Numbered from the stretch's first letter, positions 25,264 to 34,912 are shown. The stretch: 36,836 nucleotides of DNA from Clostridia bacterium (GCA_017441385.1 JAFRXY010000050.1:1-36836); one strand, 5' to 3'. Notes: generated from the sequence alone by a model not told the origin. Program-made: numbers and translations.

Positions 25264-27048
25264 ATGAAATTTGAAGCGGTCTATCACATCGCCAGCGACA
25301 ATTATTGCTACATGAATAATTTCAATGAGCTCATCGTCAACCTCAAAACGGGCTACGACGTGGAGGAGGTCTTTATCCACTACGGCGACCCCTTCGCGAC
25401 GGGCATTCTCGGCGCGCAGAACAACTGGGAGGGCGTGCGCCTGCCGGTGCCCTTCAAGAAGCGTCTGGCCCATCAACTCTGGTGGACGACCACCATCGTG
25501 CCGCAGTACAAGCGCTGCCGCTACTTCTTCGAGCTGGTCAGCCGGGAGGAATACGGCGGGGAGCGGGAGACATGGTACTACTTCGAGGACGGCGTGCTCA
25601 GTCAGCAGCAGGTCAATCTCGAAGGCAGAATGATGCAGTGCTTCACCTTCCCGTGGATGAATCCCTCCGACATCAGCTACACCCCCAAATGGGTCAACAA
25701 TGCCGTCTGGTACCAGATCTTCCCCGAACGGTTCTGCAACGGCGATCCTTCCATCAATCCCGAAGGCACCCTGCCGTGGGGGGACGATACCACCTATGTC
25801 ACCAATGAACAGTTCTACGGCGGCGACCTCCGGGGCATTATCAACCGGCTGGATTATCTCGCCGACTTAGGCATTACAGGCATTTATGTCACGCCTATCT
25901 TCGAGGCGCCTTCCACCCACAAATACAACACCACCGACTACATGAAGATCGACCACAATTTCGGCGACGAGGAAACCTTCCGCGAGCTGGTGGAAAAGGC
26001 CCACGACCGCGGCATCCGCATCATGCTCGACGGCGTATTCAACCACTGCGGCCAGCATTTCGGCCCGTGGCAGGACGTGCTGGAAAAAGGCCCCGAATCC
26101 AAGTATTACAACTGGTTCATGATCAATCAGTGGCCCATAGACAAAGACCGCTGGGACACCCGCGACGGCAGATTCTATTCCTTCGGCTTCTTTGCCAACA
26201 TGCCCAAGCTCAACACCAACAATCCCGAGCTGGTGGAATATCTGGTAGGCGTGATCGAGCACTGGGCGAAGGAATTCCACATCGACGGCATCCGCCTCGA
26301 CGTGGCCAACGAGATTTCCCATCAGTTCTGCAAGACCCTTCGCTACACCCTCAAGAAAATCGACCCGGAGTTCTACATTCTGGGCGAGATCTGGCACAAC
26401 GCCATGCCGTGGCTGCGGGGCGACGAATTCGATTCCGTCATGAATTACCCGCTTTCCCACAGCATCACCGATTTCTGGATCGACCATTCCCGCAAGAAGC
26501 GCGACTTTGAATACATGGTCAACCGCTGCTACACCATGTATATGCAGCACACCAACGACGTGCTCTTCAACCTGCTGGATTCCCACGACACCGACCGTGT
26601 ATTCCGGCGCAATCACTGCAATATGGACATCGTTTATCAGCAGCTCGCCGTCATCTTCACCATGCCGGGCAGCCCCTGTATCTATTACGGCACCGAAATC
26701 GGCATGGACGGCGGCGGAGACCCCGACTGCCGGCGCTGCATGCCGTGGGACAAGATTGATTCCGGCTGGTTCAACGACCGTATTAACATGGTCAAGCGGC
26801 TGATCTGGCTGCGCAAGAATGAGCCGCTCTTCCGCAGCCGCAATTTCCACTTCCCCAACGAAATTCCCAACGACCGCGTGATCGAATATCTCAAGCTCGA
26901 CTGCGAAAACCATCAGCTCAAAATCATCATCAACTGCTCCGACGAAACGGTGAATACCCCCTACATGGAGGGCAAGGAAATCTTCTTCGCCAATCTCTAC
27001 GACAACGGCTGGCTTCACCCCAACGGCGTGGTAATAGTTCGATGGTAA
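25264..27048 (+). CDS. Neopullulanase/maltogenic amylase-type glycoside hydrolase (GH13_20-like)
   Basis: 594 residues from the ATG at 25264; a GTG at 25255 is a possible alternative start. The N-terminal ~125 residues resemble the CBM34 dimerisation domain of neopullulanases ('YHIASDNYCYMN', 'VEEVFIHYGDP', 'YFFELVS'). The catalytic barrel has the four conserved regions: DGVFNH (I), GIRLDVANE with nucleophile Asp346 (II), LGEIWH with acid/base Glu375 (III) and LLDSHD with Asp442 (IV). No signal peptide, so it acts in the cytoplasm on imported maltodextrins or pullulan fragments. No sugar transporter or other glycogen gene is adjacent. It ends next to repeat R2. Confidence 0.92.
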   Translation: MKFEAVYHIASDNYCYMNNFNELIVNLKTGYDVEEVFIHYGDPFATGILGAQNNWEGVRLPVPFKKRLAHQLWWTTTIVPQYKRCRYFFELVSREEYGGERETWYYFEDGVLSQQQVNLEGRMMQCFTFPWMNPSDISYTPKWVNNAVWYQIFPERFCNGDPSINPEGTLPWGDDTTYVTNEQFYGGDLRGIINRLDYLADLGITGIYVTPIFEAPSTHKYNTTDYMKIDHNFGDEETFRELVEKAHDRGIRIMLDGVFNHCGQHFGPWQDVLEKGPESKYYNWFMINQWPIDKDRWDTRDGRFYSFGFFANMPKLNTNNPELVEYLVGVIEHWAKEFHIDGIRLDVANEISHQFCKTLRYTLKKIDPEFYILGEIWHNAMPWLRGDEFDSVMNYPLSHSITDFWIDHSRKKRDFEYMVNRCYTMYMQHTNDVLFNLLDSHDTDRVFRRNHCNMDIVYQQLAVIFTMPGSPCIYYGTEIGMDGGGDPDCRRCMPWDKIDSGWFNDRINMVKRLIWLRKNEPLFRSRNFHFPNEIPNDRVIEYLKLDCENHQLKIIINCSDETVNTPYMEGKEIFFANLYDNGWLHPNGVVIVRW

Positions 27049-27055
27049 AAGCGCT

Positions 27056-27181
27056 GGCTAAGAGAATAGTGAATAACGAAGGAGCGCACGCGCAAGCGCG
27101 GCGCTGGAATATATATTCCAAGGCGCAAAGCGCCTTCCGACGTTATTCACTATTCACTATTCTCTATTCGTTATTCACTAA
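27056..27181. repeat. Heptamer-plus-hairpin repeat, copy R2 (head-to-head palindrome)
   Basis: Two half-elements meet at an ATATAT centre: GAGAATAGTGAATAACG with GC-rich hairpins on the left, and GGCGCAAAGCGCC hairpin with CCGACG and TTATTCAC, TATTCAC, TATTCTC, TATTCG heptamers on the right. The outer arms are near-perfect inverted copies. It fills the space between two convergent genes and includes the stop codon of the gene at 27171. Confidence 0.8.
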
Positions 27182-28478
27182 GCGAGCTTGCGAGCGCCTT
27201 TATTTGACCCTTTTCCAGCATTCTTTGTGCGGCAATGAGGATTCCCGTCTTGCCGGCGGCGTAGTTGAGGCCGCCCTGCATCCAGACCGCGTAGGGCTCG
27301 CGGAGGGGCGCGTCGGCGGAAAGCTCGATGGATGAGCCGAGGGTGAAGGAACCCGATGCCATGATGATCTTGTTGTCGTAGCCCGGCATATCCCACGGCT
27401 CCGGCAGCGCCATGGAGTCCACCGGCGAGCCGCTCTGTATGCCCTGACAGAAGGCAATCAGCGATGCGGGATTTTGCAGCAGCACCGACTGAATGATATC
27501 CGCGCGGGCTTCATCCGGCTGCGGCGTGACATCGTACCCCAGACGGGAGAACAGTCCCGCGCAGAAGACCGCCGTTTTCAGGGCTTCCCCCACCACATGC
27601 GGCGCTGAGAAAAGTCCCATATACATTTCCCGTGAATGCCCCAGCGTGCAGCCGACTTCCCTTCCCGTGCCGGGGGTGGAAAGGCGGTAGGAGCAGAGTT
27701 CCACCAAATCCGAACGTCCCGCGATATACCCGCCGGTGGAGGCAATGCCGCCGCCGGGATTCTTGATGAGGGAACCCGCCATCAGGTCAGCTCCATGGAC
27801 GCAGGGTTCGGTGAGCTGCACGAATTCCCCGTAGCAGTTGTCCACCATGATAATGGCTTCCGGCTTCACTTCACGGACGGCCTTGCAGATTTCTTCAATC
27901 TGTTCCACCGTGAGCGACGGACGGAGGGAATAGCCTCTGGAGCGCTGGATATAGACCATTTTGACCGAAGGGTCTTCACGCAGTCTTTTCAGGGAGGAAG
28001 GAATGTCCACACTTCCGTCGGGCAGCAGGTCTACCTTCTCGAAAGCAATGCCGAAATCCTTCAGGGAGCCGCCGGCCGCCTGCTGGCTGATGCCGATAAC
28101 CGACTGGATGGTGTCGTAGGGCATGCCGGTGACGCAGAGCATTTTGTCCCCCGGACGCAGCACGCCGAACAGGGCGACGGTAAGGGCGTGGGTGCCGCAC
28201 ATGAAATTGTGCCGGAGCAGCGCGTCCTCGCATTCCATGGCGTCGGCAAAGACACGCTCCAGCTTGTCCCGCCCAACGTCGCCGTAGCCGTAGCCGGTGG
28301 AGGAAGTAAAGCAGCTCTCCCCTACTCCGTTGTGAATGAAGGCGGCCAGCACCTTCTGCTGGTTCTGGAAGGCGTTGCTTTCAATCCGCTCAAAGGCAGG
28401 CCTGATCTCCTGCTCGGTCCGGGCGGCCAGTTCCGTCAGCCTGTCGTCGATATCAAAAAATTTCCTTGCTTGGTTCAT
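27171..28478 (-). CDS. Methionine gamma-lyase family protein (PLP enzyme; 'aluminium resistance' family)
   Basis: 435 residues. PLP-fold marks: 'GTHALTVALFGVLRPGD' (about 95-111), Asp213 in VDNCYGEF for the pyridine ring, and Lys239 in SLIKNPGGGIASTGGY for the Schiff base. These match the Met_gamma_lyase family (PF06838), which is often annotated as aluminium resistance protein and is expected to cleave C-S bonds of sulfur amino acids; the substrate is not known. The last residues (LASSLSE) and stop are inside the repeat R2, so the native C-terminus was probably altered by the repeat. The ATG lies 16 bases after the end of the small membrane-protein gene, so the two form one operon. Confidence 0.88.
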   Translation of the reverse strand: MNQARKFFDIDDRLTELAARTEQEIRPAFERIESNAFQNQQKVLAAFIHNGVGESCFTSSTGYGYGDVGRDKLERVFADAMECEDALLRHNFMCGTHALTVALFGVLRPGDKMLCVTGMPYDTIQSVIGISQQAAGGSLKDFGIAFEKVDLLPDGSVDIPSSLKRLREDPSVKMVYIQRSRGYSLRPSLTVEQIEEICKAVREVKPEAIIMVDNCYGEFVQLTEPCVHGADLMAGSLIKNPGGGIASTGGYIAGRSDLVELCSYRLSTPGTGREVGCTLGHSREMYMGLFSAPHVVGEALKTAVFCAGLFSRLGYDVTPQPDEARADIIQSVLLQNPASLIAFCQGIQSGSPVDSMALPEPWDMPGYDNKIIMASGSFTLGSSIELSADAPLREPYAVWMQGGLNYAAGKTGILIAAQRMLEKGQIKALASSLSE

Positions 28479-28494
28479 TGGTATTACCCCTGTT

Positions 28495-28821
28495 TCACTT
28501 TGTTTTATAATAATCGTATATTTTCATGTAGACGAGCATCAGCGCAAAAATGCCGGCGGTACAGCCGATCATCATGACGATTCCGGCCGTTCCGACATCC
28601 AGTATTCCCAGCAGCGTGCTTGCCCAGAAAAACGCCGAATAGGTAAGCCACATGATGCCGTTCGCCCGGTTGTAGGCAGGCACATCGCGGATTTCGCTTT
28701 CCTTGACGGTGCTTCCCGCCCAGAACCACATCGGCTTCTTCCTTCGCCACGCAAAAATCCCTATTCCGGTGAAAACAGCGGATGTGGGAATCATGATCAG
28801 CATCCAGATGATTTTATCCAT
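28495..28821 (-). CDS. Small three-helix membrane protein (DUF3784-like)
   Basis: 108 residues from the ATG at 28821, with GGGGAG about 10 bases upstream. Hydrophobic helices at about 4-22, 50-70 and 76-100; between them 'MWFWAGSTVKESEIRDVPAYNRANGIMW' (given as pieces WFWAGSTVKESEI and VPAYNRANGIMW). The topology and the YNRANG block resemble small DUF3784-type proteins of Clostridia; the family call is tentative. It is the first gene of the operon with the Met-gamma-lyase family gene. Function unknown. Confidence 0.65.
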   Translation of the reverse strand: MDKIIWMLIMIPTSAVFTGIGIFAWRRKKPMWFWAGSTVKESEIRDVPAYNRANGIMWLTYSAFFWASTLLGILDVGTAGIVMMIGCTAGIFALMLVYMKIYDYYKTK

Positions 28822-28849
28822 ATTTTTCAATCTCCCCGTATTTTTTTCA

Positions 28850-28878
28850 ATCATACCACAACGCAAGCGAAATTGCAA
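28850..28878 (-). promoter_or_regulatory. Promoter of the small membrane protein / Met-gamma-lyase family operon
   Basis: Minus strand TTGCAA (28878-28873), 17-bp spacer, TATGAT (28855-28850). Confidence 0.7.
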
Positions 28879-28931
28879 CCCCATGCGATTTCCCTATATG
28901 CTAAAGAAATCATAAAGAATCGGGGGATTGC

Positions 28932-28961
28932 TTGACAAGCACAATAAAACAATGTCATAAT
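28932..28961 (+). promoter_or_regulatory. Promoter of the ABC-F gene
   Basis: TTGACA (28932-28937), 18-bp spacer, CATAAT (28956-28961). The -10 covers the ATG at 28960, so that codon cannot be the translation start. No long leader or attenuator precedes the gene, unlike several antibiotic-induced ABC-F genes. Confidence 0.65.
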
Positions 28962-28983
28962 GAAGAAAAAAGCAAGGGAGATG

Positions 28984-30495
28984 ATGACGGCCATTCAGAT
29001 CAGACACCTGACGGTAAACCACACCAAAGACCTTCGCTGCCTGATACGCGATCTGTCCTTCACACTGCGGGAGCAGGACAGGGCGGCGATCATCGGCGAG
29101 GAAGGCAACGGCAAGTCCACCCTGCTCAAGCTGATTGACGACCCGTCGCTTGTGGAAAACTACTGCGAGTATTCCGGCGAGATACTCCGACCAAGCAGAA
29201 TCGGCTATCTTGAGCAGGAACTTCCCGGTCATAAAGCCAAAATGACATTATATGAAATATTCTGCGCTGTTCCGGGATTCTATGACCGCACGCCGGCTGA
29301 ACTCAGCCGCGAGGCGAAAAAGCTGGGACTGCCCCCCGACATCTATTATTCCGACCGGACGCTCGGCACCTTCTCCGGCGGGGAGAATGTCAAGCTGCGG
29401 CTGCTCTCCCTGATTGTCGGGCAGCCCGAACTGCTGCTGCTCGACGAGCCTTCCAACGATCTGGACATTCCGACGCTGGAATGGCTGGAAAAATTCATCA
29501 GAAATTCCGAAGTGCCGGTGCTTTACATTTCCCACGACGAAACGCTGCTGGAAAACACGGCAAATGTCATCATCCATATGGAGCAGGTCCGCCGCAAGAC
29601 CATTCCGGTCTGCACCGTGAGCCGCTGCGGGTATCGGGAATATGTAGACCGCCGCGAGGCTTCACGCGCGCATCAGACACAGGTGGCGCGCAAGGAGCGG
29701 GAGGAATACGAAAAGCAGCAGGAGAAATTCCGCCGCATTCAGTCCCGCGTGGAGCACGAGCAGAACGCCGTCAGCCGGCAGGACCCACACGGCGGTCGCC
29801 TTCTGAAAAAGAAAATGGCGGCGGTCAAGTCGCTGGAACGCCGCTTTGAGCGGGAACACAACGAAATGACCCAGCTTCCCGAAACGGAGGACGAAATCTT
29901 CGTCCGCTTCTCCCCCGAAATTTCCTCCAGCAGGGGCAAGACGATACTTGATCTGCACCTCGACACCCTTTCCAACGCGGGCGGGGAACTGGCGCGGGAC
30001 ATTCATCTTCACGTCGGCGGGGGCGAAAAGCTCTGCATTGTGGGACGCAACGGCGCGGGCAAGACCACCCTTCTCCGGCTGGTCGCGGAGCAATTGCTTG
30101 CGCGTAGGGATATCCGGGCTGCATATATGCCGCAGAATTACGCCGAGAGCATGGATATGTCCCTCACTCCGGTAGAATTCCTCTCCCGAAGCGGAGACAA
30201 GGAGGAGCTGACCGCCATCCGCACCTATCTCGGCAGCATGCGCTACACCGCCGCCGAAACGGAACATCCCATTTCCGGGCTGTCGGGCGGACAGAAGGCC
30301 AAGCTGTATTTTATCAAAATGAATCTCGACCGCTGCGACGTGCTGCTTCTGGACGAGCCGACGCGGAATTTCTCTCCGCTGTCGGGGCCGATAATCCGGC
30401 AGGCATTGAAGGCGTATGGCGGGACGATCATCAGCGTATCGCACGACCGCAAATTCATCAGCGAAGTGTGCGACAGGGTATTTTCTATAGGCTGA
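28984..30495 (+). CDS. ABC-F family ATPase (ribosome-associated type)
   Basis: 503 residues from ATG 28984 (28981 also possible); RBS AAGGGAG at 28974-28980. Two ABC domains without membrane helices: Walker A1 GEEGNGKS (38-45), signature FSGGE, Walker B1 LLLLDEPSNDLD; linker about 220-290 with long charged helices; Walker A2 GRNGAGKT (354-361), signature LSGGQ (433-437) and Walker B2 DEPTRNFSPLS (457-467). The second site lacks the usual DEPTNHLD motif found in translation-factor ABC-F proteins. ABC-F proteins act on the ribosome or protect it from antibiotics; which applies here cannot be decided. Confidence 0.88.
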   Translation: MTAIQIRHLTVNHTKDLRCLIRDLSFTLREQDRAAIIGEEGNGKSTLLKLIDDPSLVENYCEYSGEILRPSRIGYLEQELPGHKAKMTLYEIFCAVPGFYDRTPAELSREAKKLGLPPDIYYSDRTLGTFSGGENVKLRLLSLIVGQPELLLLDEPSNDLDIPTLEWLEKFIRNSEVPVLYISHDETLLENTANVIIHMEQVRRKTIPVCTVSRCGYREYVDRREASRAHQTQVARKEREEYEKQQEKFRRIQSRVEHEQNAVSRQDPHGGRLLKKKMAAVKSLERRFEREHNEMTQLPETEDEIFVRFSPEISSSRGKTILDLHLDTLSNAGGELARDIHLHVGGGEKLCIVGRNGAGKTTLLRLVAEQLLARRDIRAAYMPQNYAESMDMSLTPVEFLSRSGDKEELTAIRTYLGSMRYTAAETEHPISGLSGGQKAKLYFIKMNLDRCDVLLLDEPTRNFSPLSGPIIRQALKAYGGTIISVSHDRKFISEVCDRVFSIG

Positions 30496-30502
30496 TAAAA
30501 AA

Positions 30503-30538
30503 CGCAGGCTCCTTTTTTCGGAAGCCTGCGGCTTTTTT
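30503..30538. terminator. Bidirectional terminator between ABC-F and V-ATPase genes
   Basis: CGCAGGCT (30503-30510) pairs with AGCCTGCG (30523-30530); TTTTTT follows on the plus strand, and AAAAAA precedes it, giving a T-run on the minus strand as well. It ends both the ABC-F gene and the V-ATPase operon. Confidence 0.85.
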
Positions 30539-30547
30539 GATTAAAAA

Positions 30548-31165
30548 TTATTCCTTCGCGTTCTTCTGCGCCTTGATGACCTTCAGACGGCTGAATTCCT
30601 CTCGGTCCTTTTCATCGAGCGCGTCAGTGATGTATTTCACCGTTGTCTCAAACTTGGGTATCATGATATTCTTCAAAGCGTTGGCGCGCTTCTGGGTCTT
30701 CTTGATGGCGTCGGCCAGACGGTAGACGCAGTTTTCCACTTCCGCCAGCACCGCGGTCAGCCGCTTCACCTCCTGAAATTTCAGGTAGGCCCGGTCTATC
30801 ATGGAATTCGATGTGTACATACCGAAGGGAATGGTCAGCGGGCGTTCTTCCAGCCGCACGGTGGGAATCTCTACGCCCATGACCGAGCGATAGTCGATGG
30901 TGAGTCCGTCATCCACCGGCACCGCTTCCGCGAGCGGCTCGCACAGTCCGAACACGATATTCGCCCTTTGCAGCGCGATGTACGCTTCGGAATAGTTGGT
31001 GTCGATCTCGCTCTGAATGGTCGCCGCGCGATCCATCATGGTCATCATTTCACGCACCAGAATGTTGCGCTTGCGGTCGAGCAGGTCATAGCCCACTCTG
31101 GCAAGCTCCAGCGACTTCTTGGTGGCAATCAGATTGCCTTTTGTGGGGACTGTGTTGACAGCCAT
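30548..31165 (-). CDS. ntpD: V/A-type ATPase subunit D
   Basis: 205 residues from ATG 31165 with AAGGAG seven bases before it. The N-terminal block 'TVPTKGNLIATKKSLELA' (4-21) and a long helical body with 'YDLLDRKRNILVREMM' and the C-terminal 'RRVNALEYVMIPKFETTVK'-like end ('KRANALKNIMIPKFETTVK') identify the central rotor stalk of V/A-type ATPases. It is the last gene of the operon, 395 bp downstream of the B subunit gene; that gap holds repeats. Confidence 0.93.
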   Translation of the reverse strand: MAVNTVPTKGNLIATKKSLELARVGYDLLDRKRNILVREMMTMMDRAATIQSEIDTNYSEAYIALQRANIVFGLCEPLAEAVPVDDGLTIDYRSVMGVEIPTVRLEERPLTIPFGMYTSNSMIDRAYLKFQEVKRLTAVLAEVENCVYRLADAIKKTQKRANALKNIMIPKFETTVKYITDALDEKDREEFSRLKVIKAQKNAKE

Positions 31166-31218
31166 GACCTCACTCCTTTCCACATTCCGACTCCTTCAAT
31201 GGGGCAGAATGTAAATAT

Positions 31219-31276
31219 CTATTCTCTATTCTCTATTCTCTATTATCTATTCTCTATTATCTATTCTCTATTATCT
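31219..31276. repeat. Heptamer array R3 upstream of ntpD
   Basis: Eight tandem heptamers at 31220-31275: three TATTCTC, then TATTATC alternating with TATTCTC, so the later part has a 14-bp period. No hairpin is attached directly, unlike copies R1, R2 and R4. It is followed by the structured module S1. Confidence 0.85.
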
Positions 31277-31360
31277 GAATGAATTGAAAACGCGCATCGG
31301 AATTCGCCGCAAGCGGCTGTTGTGCTGCTGCACGGTACGCTCGCTTCGCTCGCCTTGCCG

Positions 31361-31560
31361 CGTCGGTATTCGCCTGACCTTGGTAAAAATCCCAGCTAGT
31401 CTTGCTCGGTCGGCTTCGCCTCCCTCGTGGGGCTCTGCCCCACCGCCCCGCCAGGGCGCTGCCCTGGACCCGGCAGGGAGCCTTGCCCCCTGCACCCCGC
31501 GCTCGCATTCGCTCGCTAATTATGCGCTGCGCGCTTTCTTTTTTTCTTTTTTCTTTTTGT
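31361..31560 (-). repeat. Multi-hairpin structured module S1 between ntpB and ntpD
   Basis: About 200 bp of GC-rich hairpins, similar throughout to 35041-35220. Parts in order on the plus strand: CGTCGG..ATTCGCCTGACC, a CTCG-rich block, hairpin GTGGGGC-TCT-GCCCCAC (31427-31443), hairpin CCAGGGC-GCT-GCCCTGG (31451-31467), hairpin GCAGGG..CCCTGC (31473-31493), GCGCTGCGCGC and a T-tract. The 31281-31360 part before it contains another GC-rich segment (CGCTCGCTTCGCTCG) with no clear relative here. No gene in 31166-31560. Confidence 0.75.
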
Positions 31561-32946
31561 TTACCCCTGCGTTGGCGCGTGATAGAACTTCTCCAGCGTT
31601 TCGTTATCCACTCGGTCAAGTTCTTCCCTCGGCAGCTCGCTCAGCAGCTCCCAGCCTAAGGTCAGACTCTGCTCCATCGAACGCGCTTCGTTCTCGCTCT
31701 GCCGGATAAACATATTCTCAAACTTCTTGCCGAATTCCAGCAGCTTCTTATCACTCTCCGAAAGCTCTTCCTCACCGATGACCGAAGCAAGCGACCGCGC
31801 GTCCTGCACCTTCGCGTAGGAAGCAAAAAGCTGATTGGACAGGGCGGCGTGGTCGGCGCGGGTAAAACCTTCGCCGATGCCGTCCTTCATCAGGCGGGAC
31901 AGCGACGGCAGTATCGACACAGGCGGGTAAATGCCCGAACCGTCCAGCGCGCGGTCGAGAACGATCTGCCCCTCGGTGATGTAGCCCGTCAGGTCGGGCA
32001 CCGGATGCGTAATATCGTCATTCGGCATCGTAAGTATCGGAATCTGCGTGACCGAGCCTTTATGCCCCTTGATCATGCCGGCACGTTCGTAGAGCGATGC
32101 AAGGTCGGAGTAAAGATAGCCCGGATAGCCCTTTCTGCCGGGGATTTCGCCCTTGGAGGAAGAAAATTCGCGGCAGGCTTCGGCATAGGAGGTCATGTCG
32201 GTCATGATGACCAGCACATGCATGTCGTGTTCAAAGGCAAGGTATTCCGCGGCGGTCAAGGCGCATCTCGGCGTGAGGATTCTCTCGATGATCGGGTCGT
32301 TGGCGAGGTTCAGGAACATGGTCACGCGGCTGAGCACGCCCGATTCCTCAAAGGAACGGCGGAAGTAGTCCGCCACGTCATTCTTGACGCCCATGGCGGC
32401 GAAGACGATACAGAATTTCGCGTCCTCGTCGTTGGCGATCTTCGCCTGACGGACGATCTGCGCGGCAAGCTCGTTGTGCTTCATGCCGGAACCGCTGAAT
32501 ATCGGCAGCTTCTGCCCTCTGATCAGGGTGATCAGGGTGTCGATGGAGGAAATGCCGGTGCAGATGTAATTCTGGGGGTAGACTCTCGACACGGGATTGA
32601 TGGGCGTGCCGTTGACATTCATGCGCTTTTCGGGGTAGATTCTGCCCAGTCCGTCGATCGGCGTGCCGACGCCGCTGAAGATTCTGCCCTGAATTTCCGG
32701 CGAAAGGTCAAGCTCCATCGGTCTGCCCTTCAAGCGGGTGCGGGTGTTGCTGAGGGAAATGCCTCGGGTGCCTTCAAAGACCTGAATCACAGCCCGGCCG
32801 CCTTCAATGGTGACAATTCTTCCGTGACGGACGGTGCCGTTGTCCAGCCGTATCTCGACGATTTCCTCATAGGAAGGGCAGTCCACGTCGTCCAGCACGA
32901 TCAGCGAACCGTTGATCTCCTTGACTCCGATATATTCAAAAATCAT
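31561..32946 (-). CDS. ntpB: V/A-type ATPase subunit B (non-catalytic)
   Basis: 461 residues. The P-loop position reads [10 protein letters not shown] (151-160), the non-catalytic B-subunit version, and the rest matches A/V-type B subunits: '[20 protein letters not shown]' (82-101), '[19 protein letters not shown]' and the '[18 protein letters not shown]' C-terminal signature. It alternates with subunit A in the head. The start ATG is 21 bases after the A-subunit stop. Confidence 0.97.
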   Translation of the reverse strand: MIFEYIGVKEINGSLIVLDDVDCPSYEEIVEIRLDNGTVRHGRIVTIEGGRAVIQVFEGTRGISLSNTRTRLKGRPMELDLSPEIQGRIFSGVGTPIDGLGRIYPEKRMNVNGTPINPVSRVYPQNYICTGISSIDTLITLIRGQKLPIFSGSGMKHNELAAQIVRQAKIANDEDAKFCIVFAAMGVKNDVADYFRRSFEESGVLSRVTMFLNLANDPIIERILTPRCALTAAEYLAFEHDMHVLVIMTDMTSYAEACREFSSSKGEIPGRKGYPGYLYSDLASLYERAGMIKGHKGSVTQIPILTMPNDDITHPVPDLTGYITEGQIVLDRALDGSGIYPPVSILPSLSRLMKDGIGEGFTRADHAALSNQLFASYAKVQDARSLASVIGEEELSESDKKLLEFGKKFENMFIRQSENEARSMEQSLTLGWELLSELPREELDRVDNETLEKFYHAPTQG

Positions 32947-32967
32947 TCTATTACTTCCCTTCCTGCA

Positions 32968-34737
32968 TTATGCGTGTGCGGCCTCGAAGGTATTGATCAC
33001 ATCGTCGATTTCCTTGGTATAGCCGTCGAGCAGTTCTTCCTTATCGTTGGGAACGTCGTATTTGATGCGGACGATCTTGTCAAAGAGTCCGCTGTCGGTG
33101 ATCTTGGAGAGCGGAACGCCCTGCGCCACGGCATAGGCCGCCACGTCGTACAGATGAAGGGTCGCCCGCATCATCTTGAGCTGCTTGGAGAGCGGCACAT
33201 AGGTGTCGTCCTTATGGAAGGCGTTCTGCTGGAGGAATCCCACGCGGATGGCCTTGGTGATTTCGATGATGAGCTTCTGGTCGTCCGGCAGCACGTCGGA
33301 ACCGATGAGCTTGACGATTTCCATCAGGCTGGCTTCCTCCTGCAACAGCGCCGCAAAGCGTTCGCGGCACTTCATGAAGTCCTCGCCGACGTTGTCGCAG
33401 TACCATTTTTCCAGATCGCCGGCGTATTCGCTGTAGCTGTCCAGCCAGTTGATAGCGGGATAATGTCTGGCATAGGCCAGCGATTTATCCAGCGCCCAGA
33501 AGCAGCGGGTGAAGCGCTTGGTGTTCTGGGTGACCGGCTCGGAGAAGTCGGAGCCTTGAGGGGAAACAGCGCCGATAATCGTGACGGAACCCTGCCTGCC
33601 GCAGAGCGATTCCACCAGACCCGCGCGCTCGTAGAATTCGGAAAGGCGGGAAGGCAGGTAGGCCGGGAAGCCTTCCTCGGCGGGCATTTCCTCCAATCTG
33701 CCGCTGATTTCGCGGAGAGCTTCCGCCCAGCGGGAGGTGGAGTCCGCCATAATCGCCACATGATAGCCCATGTCGCGGTAGTATTCCGCGAGGGTGATTC
33801 CGGTGTAGATGGAAGCCTCACGCGCCGCCACCGGCATATTGGAGGTATTGGCGATCAGGCAGGTCCTGTCGGTCATGGGACGGTTGGATTTCGGGTCGAT
33901 CAGGGAGGAGAATTCCTCGAGAACCTGACTCATTTCATTGCCGCGTTCGCCGCAGCCGACGTAGACGATGATATCCGCGTCGCACCACTTGGCAAGCTGG
34001 TGCTGGGTCATGGTCTTGCCGGTGCCGAATCCCCCCGGAATGGCAGCCGTGCCGCCCTTGGCAATCGGGAAGAGCGCGTCGATAACACGCTGTCCGGTGA
34101 TGAGCGGGATATTGGCGTAAAGACGTTCATTGATGGGACGGGGGTGACGGATCGGCCATTTCTGGCAGAGGGTCAGTTCATGTTTTTTATTGTTACTGTC
34201 AATTATGGTAACAATAACATCGTTGATTTTATATTTTCCGTCGGGAACAACGCTCTCCACCACGCCCGAAAGATCAGGGCGCACAAGACAGCGGTGTTCG
34301 ATGATGGTAGTCTCCGGGCAGGTGGCGTAGATCATGCCGCCGGTGAGCCTGTCGCCGGGCTTCACGCGGACGGTGACGTCCCATTCCCGCTCGGTATCGA
34401 GGGAAGGCACGGAAGCGCCGCGGTCGATGAAGGCGCTGCCGGAATGCTTTTCGATTTCCTTGAGCGGGCGCTCGATGCCGTCGAAGATATTGTCGAGGAT
34501 ACCGGGGCCGAGGGTAGCCGAAAGCAGACCGCCGGTGGAATAGACCGGCGCGTCGGGCATAAGGCCTGTGGTTTCCTCATAGACCTGAATGGTCGTATAT
34601 TCACTGGAAATGCCGATCACCTCGCCGGCGAGTCGCTGCTCGCCGACATAGACCATTTCCATCATTGTCAGATCGGTCTTGCCCTTAACGGTGACTACAG
34701 GGCCATTGATGCCGTAGATCTTGTAGGACTTTTCCAT
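32968..34737 (-). CDS. ntpA: V/A-type ATPase subunit A (catalytic)
   Basis: 589 residues. Walker A GGFGTGKT (235-242), catalytic GERGNEM (263-269), the A-subunit-specific insertion at about 110-200 ('[18 protein letters not shown]'), and '[20 protein letters not shown]' all present. Hydrolyses or makes ATP in the V1 head. An in-frame plus-strand reading of over 1000 codons opposite it is a shadow of this gene and ntpB. Upstream the gap to ntpE (485 bp) is filled with repeats. Confidence 0.98.
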   Translation of the reverse strand: MEKSYKIYGINGPVVTVKGKTDLTMMEMVYVGEQRLAGEVIGISSEYTTIQVYEETTGLMPDAPVYSTGGLLSATLGPGILDNIFDGIERPLKEIEKHSGSAFIDRGASVPSLDTEREWDVTVRVKPGDRLTGGMIYATCPETTIIEHRCLVRPDLSGVVESVVPDGKYKINDVIVTIIDSNNKKHELTLCQKWPIRHPRPINERLYANIPLITGQRVIDALFPIAKGGTAAIPGGFGTGKTMTQHQLAKWCDADIIVYVGCGERGNEMSQVLEEFSSLIDPKSNRPMTDRTCLIANTSNMPVAAREASIYTGITLAEYYRDMGYHVAIMADSTSRWAEALREISGRLEEMPAEEGFPAYLPSRLSEFYERAGLVESLCGRQGSVTIIGAVSPQGSDFSEPVTQNTKRFTRCFWALDKSLAYARHYPAINWLDSYSEYAGDLEKWYCDNVGEDFMKCRERFAALLQEEASLMEIVKLIGSDVLPDDQKLIIEITKAIRVGFLQQNAFHKDDTYVPLSKQLKMMRATLHLYDVAAYAVAQGVPLSKITDSGLFDKIVRIKYDVPNDKEELLDGYTKEIDDVINTFEAAHA

Positions 34738-34789
34738 AAGGGCATCACCTCCATAGTAATAGTAAGAAGAAGAAAGAAAAAGGAAAGCG

Positions 34790-34912
34790 AAGCTGAACTA
34801 GCGAGCGTTTTTTCTCCAGGCGAGCGTGGGGTGCAGGGGGCAAGGCTCCCTGCCGGATCAAGGGCAGCGCCCTGCCGGGGTAGCATTTTTTGCCGCAAGG
34901 CAAAAAATGCAG
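34790..34912. repeat. Inverted partial copy S3 of the structured module, with perfect hairpin
   Basis: Read on the minus strand it carries the same GGCAGGGCGCTGCCCT, GGCAGGGAGCCTTGCC, CCTGCACCCC parts as S1, with a T-rich tract at its end (34760-34793 on the plus strand is A/G-rich). Next to it a perfect 12-bp stem, GCATTTTTTGCC (34883-34894) and GGCAAAAAATGC (34899-34910), closed by a GCAA loop. Confidence 0.7.

Noticed and set aside
28960-28983. Translation start of the ABC-F gene at 28960
   Set aside because: The ATG lies in the predicted -10 box (CATAAT at 28956-28961), so it would not be in the mRNA; the codons at 28981/28984 have an RBS.
31220-31275. Heptamer array as a CRISPR array
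   Set aside because: The units are 7 bp and directly adjacent, with no spacers; no cas genes occur in the window.
31284-31709. Arg/Ser/Pro-rich reading frames in the GC-rich modules S1 and S2
   Set aside because: They follow the repeat structure in all frames, overlap ntpB, and have no RBS; the DNA is better explained as repeated hairpins.
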